Positions 9,849-19,059 are shown, counted from the stretch's first letter. The stretch: 64,000 bases of DNA from Dermabacteraceae bacterium TAE3-ERU5 (GCA_019218375.1 JAHUUK010000001.1:310001-374000), one strand, 5' to 3'. The notes: generated from the letters alone by a model not told the origin. Numbers and translations are program-made.

Positions 9849-9927
9849 ATGCCAAAACTCCTTATGTAGGAAGAGATGATCGGTGCAGGGCAACCTTTAA
9901 GCGCCCTGCGGAGCTACTGCTCTAGGG

Positions 9928-10302
9928 TCAGCGGGCCTTCTTCTTGCCAGCCACGGTGCGCTTGGGGCCCTTGCGGGTACGCGCGTTGGTCTTGGTGCGC
10001 TGACCGCGCACGGGAAGGCCGCGACGGTGGCGCAGGCCTTCGTAGCAGCCGATCTCCACCTTGCGTCGAATGTCTGCGGCGACCTCGCGGCGCAGATCAC
10101 CTTCGATCTTGTAGTTACCTTCGATGTGGTCGCGCAGAGCCACCAGCTCGGTGTCGTCCAGTTCACGGACGCGCTTGTCACCGGAAATGCCGGTGGCAGC
10201 CAGGGTCTCCAGGGCGCGGGTGCGACCTACACCGTAGATGTAGGTCAGGGCAACCTCGAGCCGCTTTTCGCGGGGGAGGTCAACGCCAGCTAGACGTGCC
10301 AT
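9928..10302 (-). CDS. rpsM: Small-subunit ribosomal protein uS13
   Basis: The protein has 124 residues from ATG 10302 ([20 protein letters not shown]). It has the helix-two-turn-helix segment [15 protein letters not shown] and the basic C-terminal tail [20 protein letters not shown], which contacts tRNA and 23S rRNA. It is a 30S head protein that contributes to the intersubunit bridges. The gap of 172 bp to rpmJ is wider than usual and contains short GC-rich hairpins (for example CCCGA paired with TCGGG near 10389-10402). Confidence 0.97.
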   Translation of the reverse strand: MARLAGVDLPREKRLEVALTYIYGVGRTRALETLAATGISGDKRVRELDDTELVALRDHIEGNYKIEGDLRREVAADIRRKVEIGCYEGLRHRRGLPVRGQRTKTNARTRKGPKRTVAGKKKAR

Positions 10303-10474
10303 ATGTGCAGTACTCCTACTGTTTCGGAGGCCTGATCCGACATCTCGCAGCCGCACGTGCTGCGCCGCGGCCTCCGTACCGCGGGTGTCCCGATTTTTCG
10401 GGTGATGCCGTCTCTTCTGTTATGTTTTGCCCCTTTTATGCGGGGCGGGGTGCGGGGATTCCCCGCGGAGGCGA

Positions 10475-10588
10475 TCAGCCCTGACGCTGCTTGTGGCGCG
10501 GGTTCTCGCAGATCACCATGACGCGGCTGTGGCGACGAATCACCCGGCACTTGTCACAGATCTTTTTGACGCTAGGAAAAACCTTCAT
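10475..10588 (-). CDS. rpmJ: Large-subunit ribosomal protein bL36 (zinc-binding form)
   Basis: This is a 37-codon gene read from ATG 10588 to TGA 10475: [20 protein letters not shown] and then a tail ending in RHKQRQG. The Cys11, Cys14, Cys27 and His32 arrangement is the zinc ribbon of the C+ form of L36. The gene is short, so ORF length alone does not show it. It lies 25 bp downstream of infA in the normal actinobacterial order infA-rpmJ-rpsM-rpsK. Confidence 0.97.
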   Translation of the reverse strand: MKVFPSVKKICDKCRVIRRHSRVMVICENPRHKQRQG

Positions 10589-10613
10589 GACGTCCTTCTT
10601 GTGTGTTTGCGGA

Positions 10614-10835
10614 TCACTTGTAGCGGTAGACGATTCGTCCACGATCCAGGTCGTAGGGGCTGAGCTCCACTAAGACGCGGTCCTCGGGAAGGATACGGAT
10701 GTAGTGCTGACGCATCTTCCCCGAAATGTGGGCGAGAACCATGTGCCCATTCGCGAGTTCGACCCGGAAGAACGCGTTGGGCAGCGCTTCAGTGACCGTG
10801 CCTTCGATCTCGATTACACCGTCTTTTTTGGCCAT
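10614..10835 (-). CDS. infA: Translation initiation factor IF-1
   Basis: The 73-residue protein starts at ATG 10835 ([20 protein letters not shown]). It is a single OB-fold with [20 protein letters not shown] and the ending [15 protein letters not shown], all standard for IF-1. It binds the 30S A site during initiation. An upstream in-frame start would add 28 residues with no match and is not used. It is the first gene of the infA-rpmJ-rpsM-rpsK-rpoA-rplQ group. Confidence 0.98.
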   Translation of the reverse strand: MAKKDGVIEIEGTVTEALPNAFFRVELANGHMVLAHISGKMRQHYIRILPEDRVLVELSPYDLDRGRIVYRYK

Positions 10836-10925
10836 GGCCTCAGTCTTTCCTGCCGCCTGCGCGGCATAGACGTTTGTCGTCGTACCGATGCACCCGTGAA
10901 AAAGTACGGATACACCCAACCGATA

Positions 10926-10954
10926 ATATTACGGCCTATAGGGGACTAATGCCA
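10926..10954 (-). promoter_or_regulatory. Candidate promoter for infA-rpmJ-rpsM-rpsK-rpoA-rplQ
   Basis: On the minus strand a TGGCAT element (10954-10949) is followed after 17 bp by TAATAT (10931-10926). The -10 is good and the -35 is weak. It lies about 90 bp upstream of infA, within the 141-bp gap that separates infA from map, so this is the likely point where a new transcript begins. Confidence 0.4.
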
Positions 10955-10976
10955 GACGAGCAGGTAATGAGGTCTG

Positions 10977-11822
10977 TCACGAGCCAAGCGGATCGGGCGC
11001 CGCCTGCACTCCCCTGGCCGCCAGTTCCTCGCGGCCGCCGTCCAGGGCGGTGAGCACGATCAGCCCGGCCTTGGTGTATGCCACCGAATGTTCCCAGTGG
11101 GCGGCGCGCTTGCCGCTGCGTGCCACGATGGTCCATTCGTCGGGCAGCATCTCCCAGGCCGCATCGCCGTCTACCAGCATCGGTTCGATAGCCAGGCACA
11201 TACCGTTCTTCAGCTTCGGGCCGCGATCGTGCGTGCGGAAGTTCATCACCGAGGGGGGCTGGTGCATGGCGCTGCCGATGCCGTGCCCGCCAAAGTCCTC
11301 CAGGTGCTGGAACTCCTCCCCCACCGCCGCGAAGACGCTGTCCTCTACGGCGGCACCGATCTCTCCCACGTAGGTGGCGCTTGCCATGGCGGCGATACCG
11401 TCCCACATGGAGCGGCGCGTTACCTCGGAAAGCAGCACGTCGCGTTCGCTGCGCGGGTTACCGGCAATCGTCGTGACGGCGCTATCGGAATGCCAACCGT
11501 TGACGATGCAGCCGCCGTCCACCGAGACGATGTCGCCATCTTCGATGACGCGGGAGCCGGGGATACCGTGCACGATCTCTTCGTTAACGCTCACGCAAAG
11601 GGTGGCGGGGAAACCCTGGTAGCCCTTGAAGTTCGGGATCGCGCCGTTATCGCGGATCATGGTTTCCGCGAGCGTATCCAGTTCCTTCGTGGTGATGCCG
11701 GGCTTGATGGCTTTTGCCACCTCGGCATGCACCTGAGCGATCAGGTGACCGGCCCGGCGCATGTCGAGGATCTGTTCGCCGCTCTTGTATTCGATGCGTT
11801 CGCGGCGCAGGCGGGGACTCAC
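10977..11822 (-). CDS. map: Methionine aminopeptidase, type I
   Basis: The 281-residue enzyme has the metal ligands of type I MetAP in VSVDGGCIVNGWHSDSAVT (two Asp), HGIGSAMHQPPSVMN (His), AIEPM (Glu) and the C-terminal HSVAYTKAG region. It removes the initiator methionine from nascent proteins. The GTG start at 11822 shares a base with the adk stop (TAGTG), so translation is probably coupled. The secY-adk-map order is the usual actinobacterial one. Confidence 0.95.
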   Translation of the reverse strand: MSPRLRRERIEYKSGEQILDMRRAGHLIAQVHAEVAKAIKPGITTKELDTLAETMIRDNGAIPNFKGYQGFPATLCVSVNEEIVHGIPGSRVIEDGDIVSVDGGCIVNGWHSDSAVTTIAGNPRSERDVLLSEVTRRSMWDGIAAMASATYVGEIGAAVEDSVFAAVGEEFQHLEDFGGHGIGSAMHQPPSVMNFRTHDRGPKLKNGMCLAIEPMLVDGDAAWEMLPDEWTIVARSGKRAAHWEHSVAYTKAGLIVLTALDGGREELAARGVQAAPDPLGS

Positions 11823-12409
11823 TAGCGACCCAGCGCCTTCATGATTTCGGCGGTAACTTCGTCAATCGCGGCGGAGCCGTCCACGGTCTTTACCAGGCCG
11901 CGCTCGGTGTAAACCTCGATCAGCGGGGTGGTCTGCTCGGTGTAAACCTCGAGGCGGCGGCGGATGGTTTCCTCGTTGTCATCGCTGCGGCCCTGCTGCT
12001 TGCCGCGCTCCAGCAGGCGCTGTACGACGGCCTCGTGATCAACCACGAGCTCGATCACGCAGTCCAGCTCGGTGCCGAGGTCCTTCAGCATGCCGTCGAG
12101 GGCATCCACCTGAGCGAGGGTGCGGGGGTAGCCGTCGAGCAGGAAGCCGTCCTTGGCATCGTCCTGTGCGAGACGGTCGCGCACCATGTCGTTGGTGACC
12201 GAATCGGGGACGTATTCGCCGCGATCCATGTAGGACTTCGCCAGCACGCCCAGCTCGGTTTCCTGCGAAACGTTCGCGCGGAAAATATCGCCGGTCGAGA
12301 TCGCGGGCACGCCGAGCGCCTCCACGATGCGTTCGGCCTGGGTGCCCTTGCCTGCGCCGGGAGGGCCGACGATCAGGAGGCGGGACGGGGTTTTAGTTTC
12401 GGTAGTCAC
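11822..12409 (-). CDS. adk: Adenylate kinase
   Basis: The 195-residue protein has the P-loop GPPGAGKGTQA (about 15-25), the AMP-binding STGDIFRAN and DGYPRTLAQ segments and the RRRLEVYTEQTTPLI helix. The short LID lacks the four-cysteine zinc site, as is normal in Actinomycetota. It interconverts ATP, ADP and AMP. The GTG start at 12409 overlaps the secY TGA (GTGA). It is cotranscribed with secY and map. Confidence 0.97.
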   Translation of the reverse strand: MTTETKTPSRLLIVGPPGAGKGTQAERIVEALGVPAISTGDIFRANVSQETELGVLAKSYMDRGEYVPDSVTNDMVRDRLAQDDAKDGFLLDGYPRTLAQVDALDGMLKDLGTELDCVIELVVDHEAVVQRLLERGKQQGRSDDNEETIRRRLEVYTEQTTPLIEVYTERGLVKTVDGSAAIDEVTAEIMKALGR

Positions 12410-13713
12410 CTAAGGATCCCTTCATAGTGATGTTGCTGCAGCTTCGCGTCGATCTGCTTCACCGTTTCCAGGCCGACGCCCACGATGATCAGGATGGACG
12501 CGCCGCCAAACGGAAAGTCTCGGGTTGCTCCCAGCACCGCGAGCGCGACTACCGGCATCAGCGCGATCAGCGCCAGGTAGATCGAACCGGGGGTGAGGAT
12601 GCGGTTAATGACGTACGACAGGTAGCGCTCGGTGGGCTTGCCCGCACGCACGTTCGGGATGAAGCCGCCGTACTTCTTCATGTTGTCGGCGATTTCTTCC
12701 GGGTTGAAGGTGATCGAAACGTAGAAGAACGCGAAGAACACGATCAGCGCGAAGTAGATGGTGACGTACAGCCAGGAAACGTTCTGGCTCTGCGACAGGT
12801 GGGTGTTGATCCACTGCACCCAGGCCGCGTCGGGGCGCCCGAACGAGGTGGCCATGGTCGGGATCGCGAGCAGCGAGGAGGCGAAGATTACCGGGATAAC
12901 ACCGGCCTGGTTCACCTTGATCGGAATGTAGGTGCTGGTGCCGCCGTACGTGCGCGAACCGATCATGCGCTTGGTGTACTGCACGGGAATCCGGCGCTGC
13001 GACTGCTCAACGTAGATCACGCCGATGATCACCAGCAGGCCCAGCGCGCAAACGATGGCGAAGGTCAGCCAGCCCTTGCTGCTGAGGATCTGGCCGAGGG
13101 AGGCCGGGAAACCGGCTGCGATGGAGGTGAAGATCAGGATCGACATACCGTTGCCGACGCCCTTTTCCGTGATCAGCTCACCCATCCACATGATGAGGCA
13201 GGTGCCGGTGGTCATCACGAGGATCATCATGAGCTGGGTAATGATCGAATCATCGGGAATCGGGGCCACGGTGCAGCCGGGGAAGAACTGGCCGGTGCGC
13301 ACCATCGTGATGATGGTGGCCGACTGCAGCACGGCCAGGCCGATGGTCAGGTAACGGGTGTACTGGGTCAGTTTCGCCGTGCCCGACTGGCCCTCCTTAT
13401 GCAGGGCCTCGAAGTGAGGGATTACCACACGCAGCAGCTGAATGATGATAGACGAGGTGATGTAGGGCATCACGCCGAGCGCAAACACGGAAAGCTGCAG
13501 CAGCGCACCGCCAGAGAACAGGTTGATGGCACCAAGCAGATCAGCCCCGGCCCCGTGCTGTGCCTGATCGACACACATCATCACGTTGCCGTAATTGACC
13601 CCCGGCGTCGGCATGAATACACCGAAACGGTAGATCGCGAGCAGCGCGAGGGTAAACAAAAGCTTGTTGCGCAGGTCTGGCGTCTTAAAGGCGCGTGCAA
13701 AAGCGTGAAGCAC
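12406..13713 (-). CDS. secY: Protein translocase subunit SecY
   Basis: The 435-residue membrane protein has about ten transmembrane segments and family landmarks: RNKLLFTLALLAIYRFGVFMP in outline, FSGGALLQLSVFALGVMPYI, the plug/pore region, and the cytoplasmic QSQRRIPVQY and FNPEEIADNMKKYGGFIPNVR loops. It forms the Sec channel with SecE (45601-45834 here) and SecG. It is the last spc-type gene, followed by adk and map. A 155-bp gap with a strong hairpin separates it from rplO. Confidence 0.97.
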   Translation of the reverse strand: MLHAFARAFKTPDLRNKLLFTLALLAIYRFGVFMPTPGVNYGNVMMCVDQAQHGAGADLLGAINLFSGGALLQLSVFALGVMPYITSSIIIQLLRVVIPHFEALHKEGQSGTAKLTQYTRYLTIGLAVLQSATIITMVRTGQFFPGCTVAPIPDDSIITQLMMILVMTTGTCLIMWMGELITEKGVGNGMSILIFTSIAAGFPASLGQILSSKGWLTFAIVCALGLLVIIGVIYVEQSQRRIPVQYTKRMIGSRTYGGTSTYIPIKVNQAGVIPVIFASSLLAIPTMATSFGRPDAAWVQWINTHLSQSQNVSWLYVTIYFALIVFFAFFYVSITFNPEEIADNMKKYGGFIPNVRAGKPTERYLSYVINRILTPGSIYLALIALMPVVALAVLGATRDFPFGGASILIIVGVGLETVKQIDAKLQQHHYEGILR

Positions 13714-13788
13714 CTATCCTCCTCAATGTCCGGTTTCCACCGGAGGGGAAATACATGGCGCGAAACTTATATCTCGCCCCGGTATAAG

Positions 13789-13834
13789 GACCGGGCACCA
13801 CCCCACAGATTATTCTGCGTAGTGGTGCCCGGTC
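13789..13834 (-). terminator. Strong hairpin between rplO and secY
   Basis: GACCGGGCACCAC (13789-13801) pairs perfectly with GTGGTGCCCGGTC (13822-13834) around a 20-base loop. It lies in the 155-bp rplO-secY gap. No T-run follows it on the minus strand, so it may be an mRNA-processing or partial attenuation site rather than a full terminator. Confidence 0.55.
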
Positions 13835-13868
13835 AAAGATGTCAGCTATGCCGACTCACGTAATCGGT

Positions 13869-14330
13869 TCAGAGAACGGTTACGGAGCCGCCAGCCGCGT
13901 TGATCTTCTGCTCAGCGGAGCCGGAGAACTTGTGCGCGCTGATCTCGAAAGCCTTCGAGACCTCGCCGGTGCCGAGCACCTTGACGAGGTGGCCGCCGCG
14001 AACGGCGCCCTTCGCAACCAGATCCTCGACGGTGACCTTGCCACCCTCGGGGAACAGCTGCTGCAGCTTATCGAGGTTCACAACCTGGTATTCCACACGG
14101 AACGGGTTGGTGAAGCCACGCAGCTTCGGCAGGCGCATGTGCAGCGGCATCTGGCCGCCCTCAAAGCCCACGGGAACCTGGTAGCGCGCCTTCGTACCCT
14201 TGGTACCACGGCCAGCGGTCTTACCCTTGGACGCCTCACCGCGACCCACGCGGGTCTTCTTGGTCTTGGCACCCGGAGCGGGACGCAGGTCGTGGAGCTT
14301 CAGGGGCTCAGCGTTGTTCAGTTCAGTCAT
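13869..14330 (-). CDS. rplO: Large-subunit ribosomal protein uL15
   Basis: The 153-residue protein has the L15 N-terminal [20 protein letters not shown], the Gly/Arg-rich [15 protein letters not shown] segment and [19 protein letters not shown]. The C-terminal half carries the globular domain ([12 protein letters not shown]). It is a 50S assembly protein. It begins 2 bp after rpmD. Confidence 0.97.
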   Translation of the reverse strand: MTELNNAEPLKLHDLRPAPGAKTKKTRVGRGEASKGKTAGRGTKGTKARYQVPVGFEGGQMPLHMRLPKLRGFTNPFRVEYQVVNLDKLQQLFPEGGKVTVEDLVAKGAVRGGHLVKVLGTGEVSKAFEISAHKFSGSAEQKINAAGGSVTVL

Positions 14331-14332
14331 GG

Positions 14333-14515
14333 TCAGTCCACCTCTTCAACCGTCACCAGGTGGGTGACGGTGCGGATCATGCCGCGGATCTCGGGGCGGT
14401 CTTCCTTCACCACAGTGTCACCGATGCGCTTGAGGCCGAGGCCGCGCAGGGTGGCACGCTGGTTCTGCTTGCCGCCGATCTCGGAACGGATCTGGGTCAC
14501 CTTGAGCTTCATCAT
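14333..14515 (-). CDS. rpmD: Large-subunit ribosomal protein uL30
   Basis: This is a 60-residue single-domain L30: [19 protein letters not shown], then [12 protein letters not shown] and [16 protein letters not shown]. The ATG at 14515 overlaps the rpsE TGA (ATGA); a second ATG at 14512 is also in frame, so the product may start at either methionine. It is coupled to rpsE upstream and rplO downstream. Confidence 0.96.
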   Translation of the reverse strand: MMKLKVTQIRSEIGGKQNQRATLRGLGLKRIGDTVVKEDRPEIRGMIRTVTHLVTVEEVD

Positions 14516-15189
14516 GCACCAGCCTTTTCTGCGCGAGCGGCCGCACGACCCGCAGCCTGCGCACGCAGGAGCGGAGCCGGAACGACGTGCTCAACCGGCA
14601 GGCCACGACGCGCGGCAACCGCTTCGGGCTGCTCGAGCATCTGCAGGGCCTTGATGGTCGCACGCACGATGTTGATGGAGTTGCTCGAACCGAGCGACTT
14701 GCTCAGAACGTCGTGGATGCCGGCGCATTCGAGCACCGCACGCACCGGGCCACCGGCGATTACACCGGTACCGGGGGATGCGGGACGAAGGAGCACGACG
14801 CCAGCGGCGTCCTCACCCTGAACCGGGTGGGTAATGGTGCCCTGGATGCGGGGGACGCGGAAGAAGTTCTTCTTCGCTTCCTCAACACCCTTAGCGATGG
14901 CCGCGGGAACTTCCTTGGCCTTGCCGTAACCGACGCCGACGGTGCCGTCGCCGTCACCCACCACCACGAGGGCGGTGAAGGAGAAACGGCGGCCGCCCTT
15001 GACGACCTTCGATACGCGGTTGATGCCAACCACGCGCTCTACGAAGGCGGACTTTTCGGCTTCCTGACGGCCGCGGCCCTCGCCGCGGCGGCCCTGGCGA
15101 TCGCCACGATCGTTGTTACGACCGCGCTCCTCGCCTTCGCCCCGCCGACTCGTGTTCGCGGGACCGTTGTTTCGCTGCTGTGCAGCCAT
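14512..15189 (-). CDS. rpsE: Small-subunit ribosomal protein uS5
   Basis: The protein is 225 residues from ATG 15189. The first 50 residues are a low-complexity Arg/Gly/Glu-rich tail typical of actinobacterial S5. The body has the RNA-binding [40 protein letters not shown] and [18 protein letters not shown] segments, and ends in an Ala-rich tail. It contributes to the mRNA entry site and decoding fidelity. The segment linked to spectinomycin sensitivity (VVKGGRR) is intact. A longer upstream start is rejected because it lacks homology. Confidence 0.97.
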   Translation of the reverse strand: MAAQQRNNGPANTSRRGEGEERGRNNDRGDRQGRRGEGRGRQEAEKSAFVERVVGINRVSKVVKGGRRFSFTALVVVGDGDGTVGVGYGKAKEVPAAIAKGVEEAKKNFFRVPRIQGTITHPVQGEDAAGVVLLRPASPGTGVIAGGPVRAVLECAGIHDVLSKSLGSSNSINIVRATIKALQMLEQPEAVAARRGLPVEHVVPAPLLRAQAAGRAAARAEKAGA

Positions 15190-15223
15190 GGTCAAATCCT
15201 CTTCTCGTCCGGTCGGGGGGCGG

Positions 15224-15610
15224 TCACAGAACCAGCCCGGCTTCGCGGGCGCCGTCAGCAACGGCGGCCACGCGGCCGTGGTACTTGTTCCCACCGCGGT
15301 CGAAGACGACGCTCTCGATGCCGGCGGCCTTTGCACGCTCGCCTACGAGAACACCGACTTTCTTGGCCTTGTCGGTCTTGTTGGCCTCCATCTGGCGCAG
15401 CTCGGCTTCCAGGGTGGAAGCCGACGCCAGGGTGAGGCCCTTGGAGTCGTCGATAACCTGAACGAACACGTGACGCGCGGAGCGGGTCACGACCAGGCGC
15501 GGACGCAGCTCAGTGCCGGCGATACGGCGACGGAGTCGCAGGTGGCGACGACCGCGCGCACGGGAGCGGCTCTTAGCAACGCCGCGAGTGTGCTTTTCAG
15601 CGAATCCCAT
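15224..15610 (-). CDS. rplR: Large-subunit ribosomal protein uL18
   Basis: The 128-residue protein has a basic N-terminus ([20 protein letters not shown]), [20 protein letters not shown] and the C-terminal [20 protein letters not shown] block. It binds 5S rRNA together with L5 (rplE here). It starts 2 bp after the rplF stop. Confidence 0.97.
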   Translation of the reverse strand: MGFAEKHTRGVAKSRSRARGRRHLRLRRRIAGTELRPRLVVTRSARHVFVQVIDDSKGLTLASASTLEAELRQMEANKTDKAKKVGVLVGERAKAAGIESVVFDRGGNKYHGRVAAVADGAREAGLVL

Positions 15611-15612
15611 GA

Positions 15613-16152
15613 TTACTTACCAGCCTTTCCGGCCTTGCGCAGGACGGTTTCGCCTGCGTAGCGCACGCCCTTGCCCTTGTACGGTTCAGGCTTGCGGATC
15701 TTGCGGATGTTGGCCGCAACCTCGCCCACGAGCTGCTTGTCGATACCGGCCACCGAGAACTTGGTGGGGGCCTCAACGTTGAAGGTGATGCCTTCCGGCG
15801 CCTTCACGAGCACGGGGTGGGAGAAGCCAAGAGCGAACTCGAGGTCGGTGCCCTTAGCGGTTACGCGGTAACCGGTGCCAACGATTTCGAGCTTCTTCTC
15901 GTAACCGTTGGTGACACCCTCGATCATGTTGCTCAGCAGGGTACGGGTAAGGCCGTGGAGAGCCTTGCTGGTGCGCTCGTCGTTCGGACGAACAACTACC
16001 AGCGAGCCATCCTCGGCGCGTTCCACCGTGAGCGGGGCGGGGACGGTGTGCGAAAGGGTGCCCTTGGGGCCCTTCACGGTCACGTCCTGGCCAGCAATGG
16101 TGAGCTCGACCTTGTCGGAAACAGGGACGGGACGGATGCCAATGCGAGACAT
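15613..16152 (-). CDS. rplF: Large-subunit ribosomal protein uL6
   Basis: The protein is 179 residues from ATG 16152 ([20 protein letters not shown]); an upstream in-frame start would overlap the rpsH stop and add unrelated residues. It has two L6 repeats and the signature [16 protein letters not shown] near the C-terminus. It sits near the GTPase-associated region of the 50S subunit. Confidence 0.97.
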   Translation of the reverse strand: MSRIGIRPVPVSDKVELTIAGQDVTVKGPKGTLSHTVPAPLTVERAEDGSLVVVRPNDERTSKALHGLTRTLLSNMIEGVTNGYEKKLEIVGTGYRVTAKGTDLEFALGFSHPVLVKAPEGITFNVEAPTKFSVAGIDKQLVGEVAANIRKIRKPEPYKGKGVRYAGETVLRKAGKAGK

Positions 16153-16174
16153 ATCTGCGTACTTCCTTTCCCTA

Positions 16175-16573
16175 TTACCAGATGTAGGCGAGGACTTCCC
16201 CACCCACACCCTTCTTCGAGGCCTGCTTGTCGGTCAGGAGGCCGGAGGAGGTGGACAGAATTGCCACACCGAGGCCGCCCTGCACCTTGGGCAGGTTAGT
16301 GGACTTTGCGTAAACCCGGAGGCCGGGCTTGGAGATGCGACGCACACCGGAGATGGTGCGTTCGCGCGCTGCGCCGTACTTGAGGTCGATAACCAGGGTC
16401 TTGCCAACCTTGGCTTCTTCCTCACGCCAGTCGAGGATGTACCCCTCGGCCTTCAGGATGTCGGCGATGCGGGACTTGAGTTTCGAGTACGGCATGGACA
16501 CGGTCTCGTGGAAAGCCGAGTTGGCATTCCGGATCCGCGTAAGCATGTCCGCGATCGGGTCGGTCATTGTCAT
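16175..16573 (-). CDS. rpsH: Small-subunit ribosomal protein uS8
   Basis: The 132-residue protein has [38 protein letters not shown] and the C-terminal rRNA-binding [20 protein letters not shown]. It binds the central domain of 16S rRNA and in many bacteria represses its own operon. ATG 16573 and ATG 16567 are both possible starts. The 65-bp gap to rpsN holds its ribosome binding site. Confidence 0.97.
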   Translation of the reverse strand: MTMTDPIADMLTRIRNANSAFHETVSMPYSKLKSRIADILKAEGYILDWREEEAKVGKTLVIDLKYGAARERTISGVRRISKPGLRVYAKSTNLPKVQGGLGVAILSTSSGLLTDKQASKKGVGGEVLAYIW

Positions 16574-16638
16574 GTCGGTTGCTTCTTTCTCACCGTGGTT
16601 TCTTCAGCTATGTAGCCGAAGACCTGTGGCGATAGTCC

Positions 16639-16824
16639 TTACCAGCTGCTCTTCGTGACGCCCGGAAGCTCACCGCGGTGAGCCATTTCCCGCAGGCAGA
16701 TACGGCACAGGCCGAACTTGCGGTAAACCGAGTGCGGACGACCGCAACGCTGGCACCGCGTGTAGGCGCGCACGCCGAACTTCGGCTTGCGTTCCTGCTT
16801 CTGAATCAGAGCTGTCTTGGCCAT
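16639..16824 (-). CDS. rpsN: Small-subunit ribosomal protein uS14, type Z (zinc-binding)
   Basis: The short 61-residue form has four cysteines in two CxxC pairs ([10 protein letters not shown] and [11 protein letters not shown]), which bind zinc. This is the zinc-dependent S14 rather than the ~100-residue zinc-free paralogue. It starts one base after the rplE stop (ATG 16824), so it is tightly coupled. Confidence 0.97.
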   Translation of the reverse strand: MAKTALIQKQERKPKFGVRAYTRCQRCGRPHSVYRKFGLCRICLREMAHRGELPGVTKSSW

Positions 16825-16825
16825 G

Positions 16826-17377
16826 TCACTTCTCCTTGAACGGGAAGCCCAGCGCCTTCAGCAGCGCGCGTCCCTCTTCGTCGGTCTTGGCGGTGGTGAC
16901 GACCGTGATGTCCATACCGCGAACACGGTCGATCTTGTCCTGATCGATCTCGTGGAACATAACCTGTTCCGTGAGGCCGAAGGTGTAGTTGCCATTGCCA
17001 TCGAACTGCTTCGGGGACAGGCCACGGAAGTCGCGGATACGCGGCAGGGCCGTCGAAAGCAGACGGTCAAGGAACTCCCACATGCGATCGCCACGCAGGG
17101 TGGTGTGGCAGCCAATCGGCATGCCCTCACGCAGCTTGAACTGCGCGATCGACTTACGGGCCTTGGTGACCTGCGGCTTCTGACCGGTGATCGCGGTGAG
17201 GTCGCGGATAGCGCCGTCGATGACCTTGGAGTCACGCGCGGCGTCGCCAACGCCCATGTTCACAACAATCTTGGTCAGGCCCGGAACGAGCATGACGTTC
17301 TTGTAACCGAACTGGTCGGTCAGCTGCGCCTTGATCTCGTTGCGGTACTTGCTCTTGAGGCGGGGCTGCTCAGTCAT
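16826..17377 (-). CDS. rplE: Large-subunit ribosomal protein uL5
   Basis: The 183-residue protein has [40 protein letters not shown] and [19 protein letters not shown]. It binds 5S rRNA and contacts tRNA at the P site. The ATG at 17377 overlaps the rplX stop by one base, which is consistent with coupled translation in the spc operon. Confidence 0.97.
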   Translation of the reverse strand: MTEQPRLKSKYRNEIKAQLTDQFGYKNVMLVPGLTKIVVNMGVGDAARDSKVIDGAIRDLTAITGQKPQVTKARKSIAQFKLREGMPIGCHTTLRGDRMWEFLDRLLSTALPRIRDFRGLSPKQFDGNGNYTFGLTEQVMFHEIDQDKIDRVRGMDITVVTTAKTDEEGRALLKALGFPFKEK

Positions 17378-17769
17378 CAGATGTCCTTCCCCGAGCGCTT
17401 GGCGTAACGCACGCGCACCTGCTTGGTGCGGCCGTTCTCCAGCTCGACGGTCTCAACGCGGAAACCAACGCGGGTCGGCTTCTTGTCCGACGGATCCACC
17501 AGCATCACGTTGGATACGTGGATCGGCGCCTCGCGGTGCTCGATGCCACCACTGGCGCTCGCGCGGTTCTGTCCGGGCTTGAGGTGGTGGGTCTTGCGGT
17601 TAACGCCCTCAACCAGAACCATCTGGGTATCGGGGAACACCTGCAGAACCTTGCCCTGCTTACCCTTGTCGCCAGCGGTCAGGCCGCGCTTGGCAGCCTT
17701 CTCTTCGTCGCTGGTACGACCGGTGATGACCTGAACCAGGTCACCCTTCTTAATCTTCATCTTGGCCAT
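17377..17769 (-). CDS. rplX: Large-subunit ribosomal protein uL24
   Basis: The KOW-domain protein of about 130 residues shows [38 protein letters not shown] and HHLKPGQ. An insertion of about a dozen residues ([14 protein letters not shown]) in the KOW loop makes it longer than E. coli L24. I chose ATG 17769; a GTG at 17775 overlapping the rplN TGA (GTGA) has better spacing from the GGAGG site and could be the true start. It initiates 50S assembly. Confidence 0.96.
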   Translation of the reverse strand: MAKMKIKKGDLVQVITGRTSDEEKAAKRGLTAGDKGKQGKVLQVFPDTQMVLVEGVNRKTHHLKPGQNRASASGGIEHREAPIHVSNVMLVDPSDKKPTRVGFRVETVELENGRTKQVRVRYAKRSGKDI

Positions 17770-17771
17770 GT

Positions 17772-18140
17772 TCACAGCACCTCCGGTGCCAGCGAAATGA
17801 TCTTCATGAACCGCTTGTCGCGCAGCTCACGGCCGACGGGGCCGAAGATACGGGTGCCTCGCGGCTCGCCGTCATTCTTCAAGATCACCGCTGCGTTCTC
17901 ATCGAAGCGGATGTAAGAGCCGTCGGGACGACGACGCTCTTTAGTGGTGCGAACGACGACCGCCTTAACGACGTCGCCCTTCTTGACGTTTCCACCGGGG
18001 ATGGCGTCCTTAACGGTCGCCACGATGACATCGCCAACGCCTGCATAACGGCGACCGGAGCCACCGAGAACACGAATGCAAAGGATCTGCTTTGCACCAG
18101 TGTTGTCGGCGACCTTGAGTCGCGACTCCTGCTGAATCAC
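17772..18140 (-). CDS. rplN: Large-subunit ribosomal protein uL14
   Basis: The 122-residue protein has [20 protein letters not shown], the [20 protein letters not shown] segment and [20 protein letters not shown], all standard L14. It forms part of the intersubunit bridge and the RsfS-binding surface. It is the first gene of the spc-type operon here: it is separated from rpsQ by 383 bp with a terminator and promoter-like sites. Confidence 0.98.
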   Translation of the reverse strand: MIQQESRLKVADNTGAKQILCIRVLGGSGRRYAGVGDVIVATVKDAIPGGNVKKGDVVKAVVVRTTKERRRPDGSYIRFDENAAVILKNDGEPRGTRIFGPVGRELRDKRFMKIISLAPEVL

Positions 18141-18330
18141 TTAGTACTCCTGTCGTCTCGCTGGTTCTCGTCCCACGTAAACGCGGCGAGCCTAGCGGAA
18201 CGGATAGTGGACTGTTATCTGAAACGACCGGCGATTGCGCGCATGAAAAAACCATCGACAGACTCGAACACACAGCGAACTGGTGCAAGGTCTCCGTCGA
18301 AGGTAAGAGATGCTGCAACCTCCGGCCGAT

Positions 18331-18382
18331 GTGACCACTCCCCGCAACGGTAAACCGTTACTGGTCACGGGCACACTGACAA
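18331..18382 (-). promoter_or_regulatory. Candidate spc-operon promoter with nested inverted repeat
   Basis: On the minus strand TTGTCA (18382-18377) and TAACGG (18360-18355) are spaced by 16 bp. A nested inverted repeat overlaps the -10 and downstream region: GTGACCA (18331-18337) pairs with TGGTCAC (18362-18368), and inside it AACGGT (18346-18351) pairs with ACCGTT (18354-18359). This lies in the 383-bp gene-free stretch 18141-18523 upstream of rplN. Apart from this and the rpsQ terminator I see nothing else in that stretch. Confidence 0.35.
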
Positions 18383-18469
18383 CTGTTCTAGCCTATCGGA
18401 ATCCGAGCCCACGCGAAACCGCTCCGGAAAGCGGGTTTTGTGTGCCTGGCTACACGGGCTAAAACGATA

Positions 18470-18504
18470 GGCGGCGGGCACCCGGGAACCGGGAGCCCGC
18501 CGCC
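18470..18504 (-). terminator. Terminator of the S10 operon after rpsQ
   Basis: A long GC-rich hairpin pairs GGCGGCGGGC (18470-18479) with GCCCGCCGCC (18495-18504), and CCCGG with CCGGG inside one mismatch. On the minus strand it is followed by TATCGTTTT. It lies just downstream of rpsQ and marks the S10/spc boundary. Confidence 0.85.
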
Positions 18505-18523
18505 TTACATTAAGCAAGCCTAA

Positions 18524-18808
18524 TTACTTGGCCTTCTCAAGGATCTCGACCAGACGCCACCGCTTGGAAGCGGAAAGCGGACGGGTCTCCATGATGAGAA
18601 CGCGGTCGCCGATGCCGGCGGTGTTCTCTTCATCGTGAGCCTTGAACTTCTTGGTCTTGCGCATAACCTTCCCGTAAAGGGAGTGCTTAACGCGCTCTTC
18701 GACCTCAACCACGATCGTCTTGTCCATCTTGTCGGACACGACGTAGCCGCGCTGCACCTTGCGGTACGGGCGCTCCTCGGTGGTCTCGGTGGGGGTGTTG
18801 TCGCTCAT
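18524..18808 (-). CDS. rpsQ: Small-subunit ribosomal protein uS17
   Basis: The OB-fold protein has a short Thr/Glu-rich N-terminus, then [40 protein letters not shown] and [21 protein letters not shown] chose ATG 18808 (MSDNTPTE, 94 residues), which has an AGGAG very close upstream. A GTG at 18829 that overlaps the rpmC stop would add seven residues. It is the last gene of the S10 operon. Confidence 0.95.
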   Translation of the reverse strand: MSDNTPTETTEERPYRKVQRGYVVSDKMDKTIVVEVEERVKHSLYGKVMRKTKKFKAHDEENTAGIGDRVLIMETRPLSASKRWRLVEILEKAK

Positions 18809-18825
18809 GTCTCCTCGCTTCGCTT

Positions 18826-19059
18826 TCACTCGGCGTTGCCGGGAGCCTGGCGGATCCCCAGCTCGCGCTCACGCAGGATCGTGTAGATCCGGGCGATGTC
18901 CTTCTTCACGGAGCTGAGACGCCCGTGGTTATCCAGCTGCCGGGTAGCCGACTGGAAACGAAGCTTGAACAGCTCATCCTTGGCCTTAGCCAGTTCGGCT
19001 GCCAGCTTGACATCGTCCATCTTGTCGAGCTCTTCAGCGGAGAGTTTCGTAGCTGCCAT
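18826..19059 (-). CDS. rpmC: Large-subunit ribosomal protein uL29
   Basis: The 77-residue helical-hairpin protein has [40 protein letters not shown] and [16 protein letters not shown], all standard L29. It sits at the exit tunnel where trigger factor and SRP dock. Its ATG overlaps the rplP TGA (ATGA). Confidence 0.97.
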   Translation of the reverse strand: MAATKLSAEELDKMDDVKLAAELAKAKDELFKLRFQSATRQLDNHGRLSSVKKDIARIYTILRERELGIRQAPGNAE

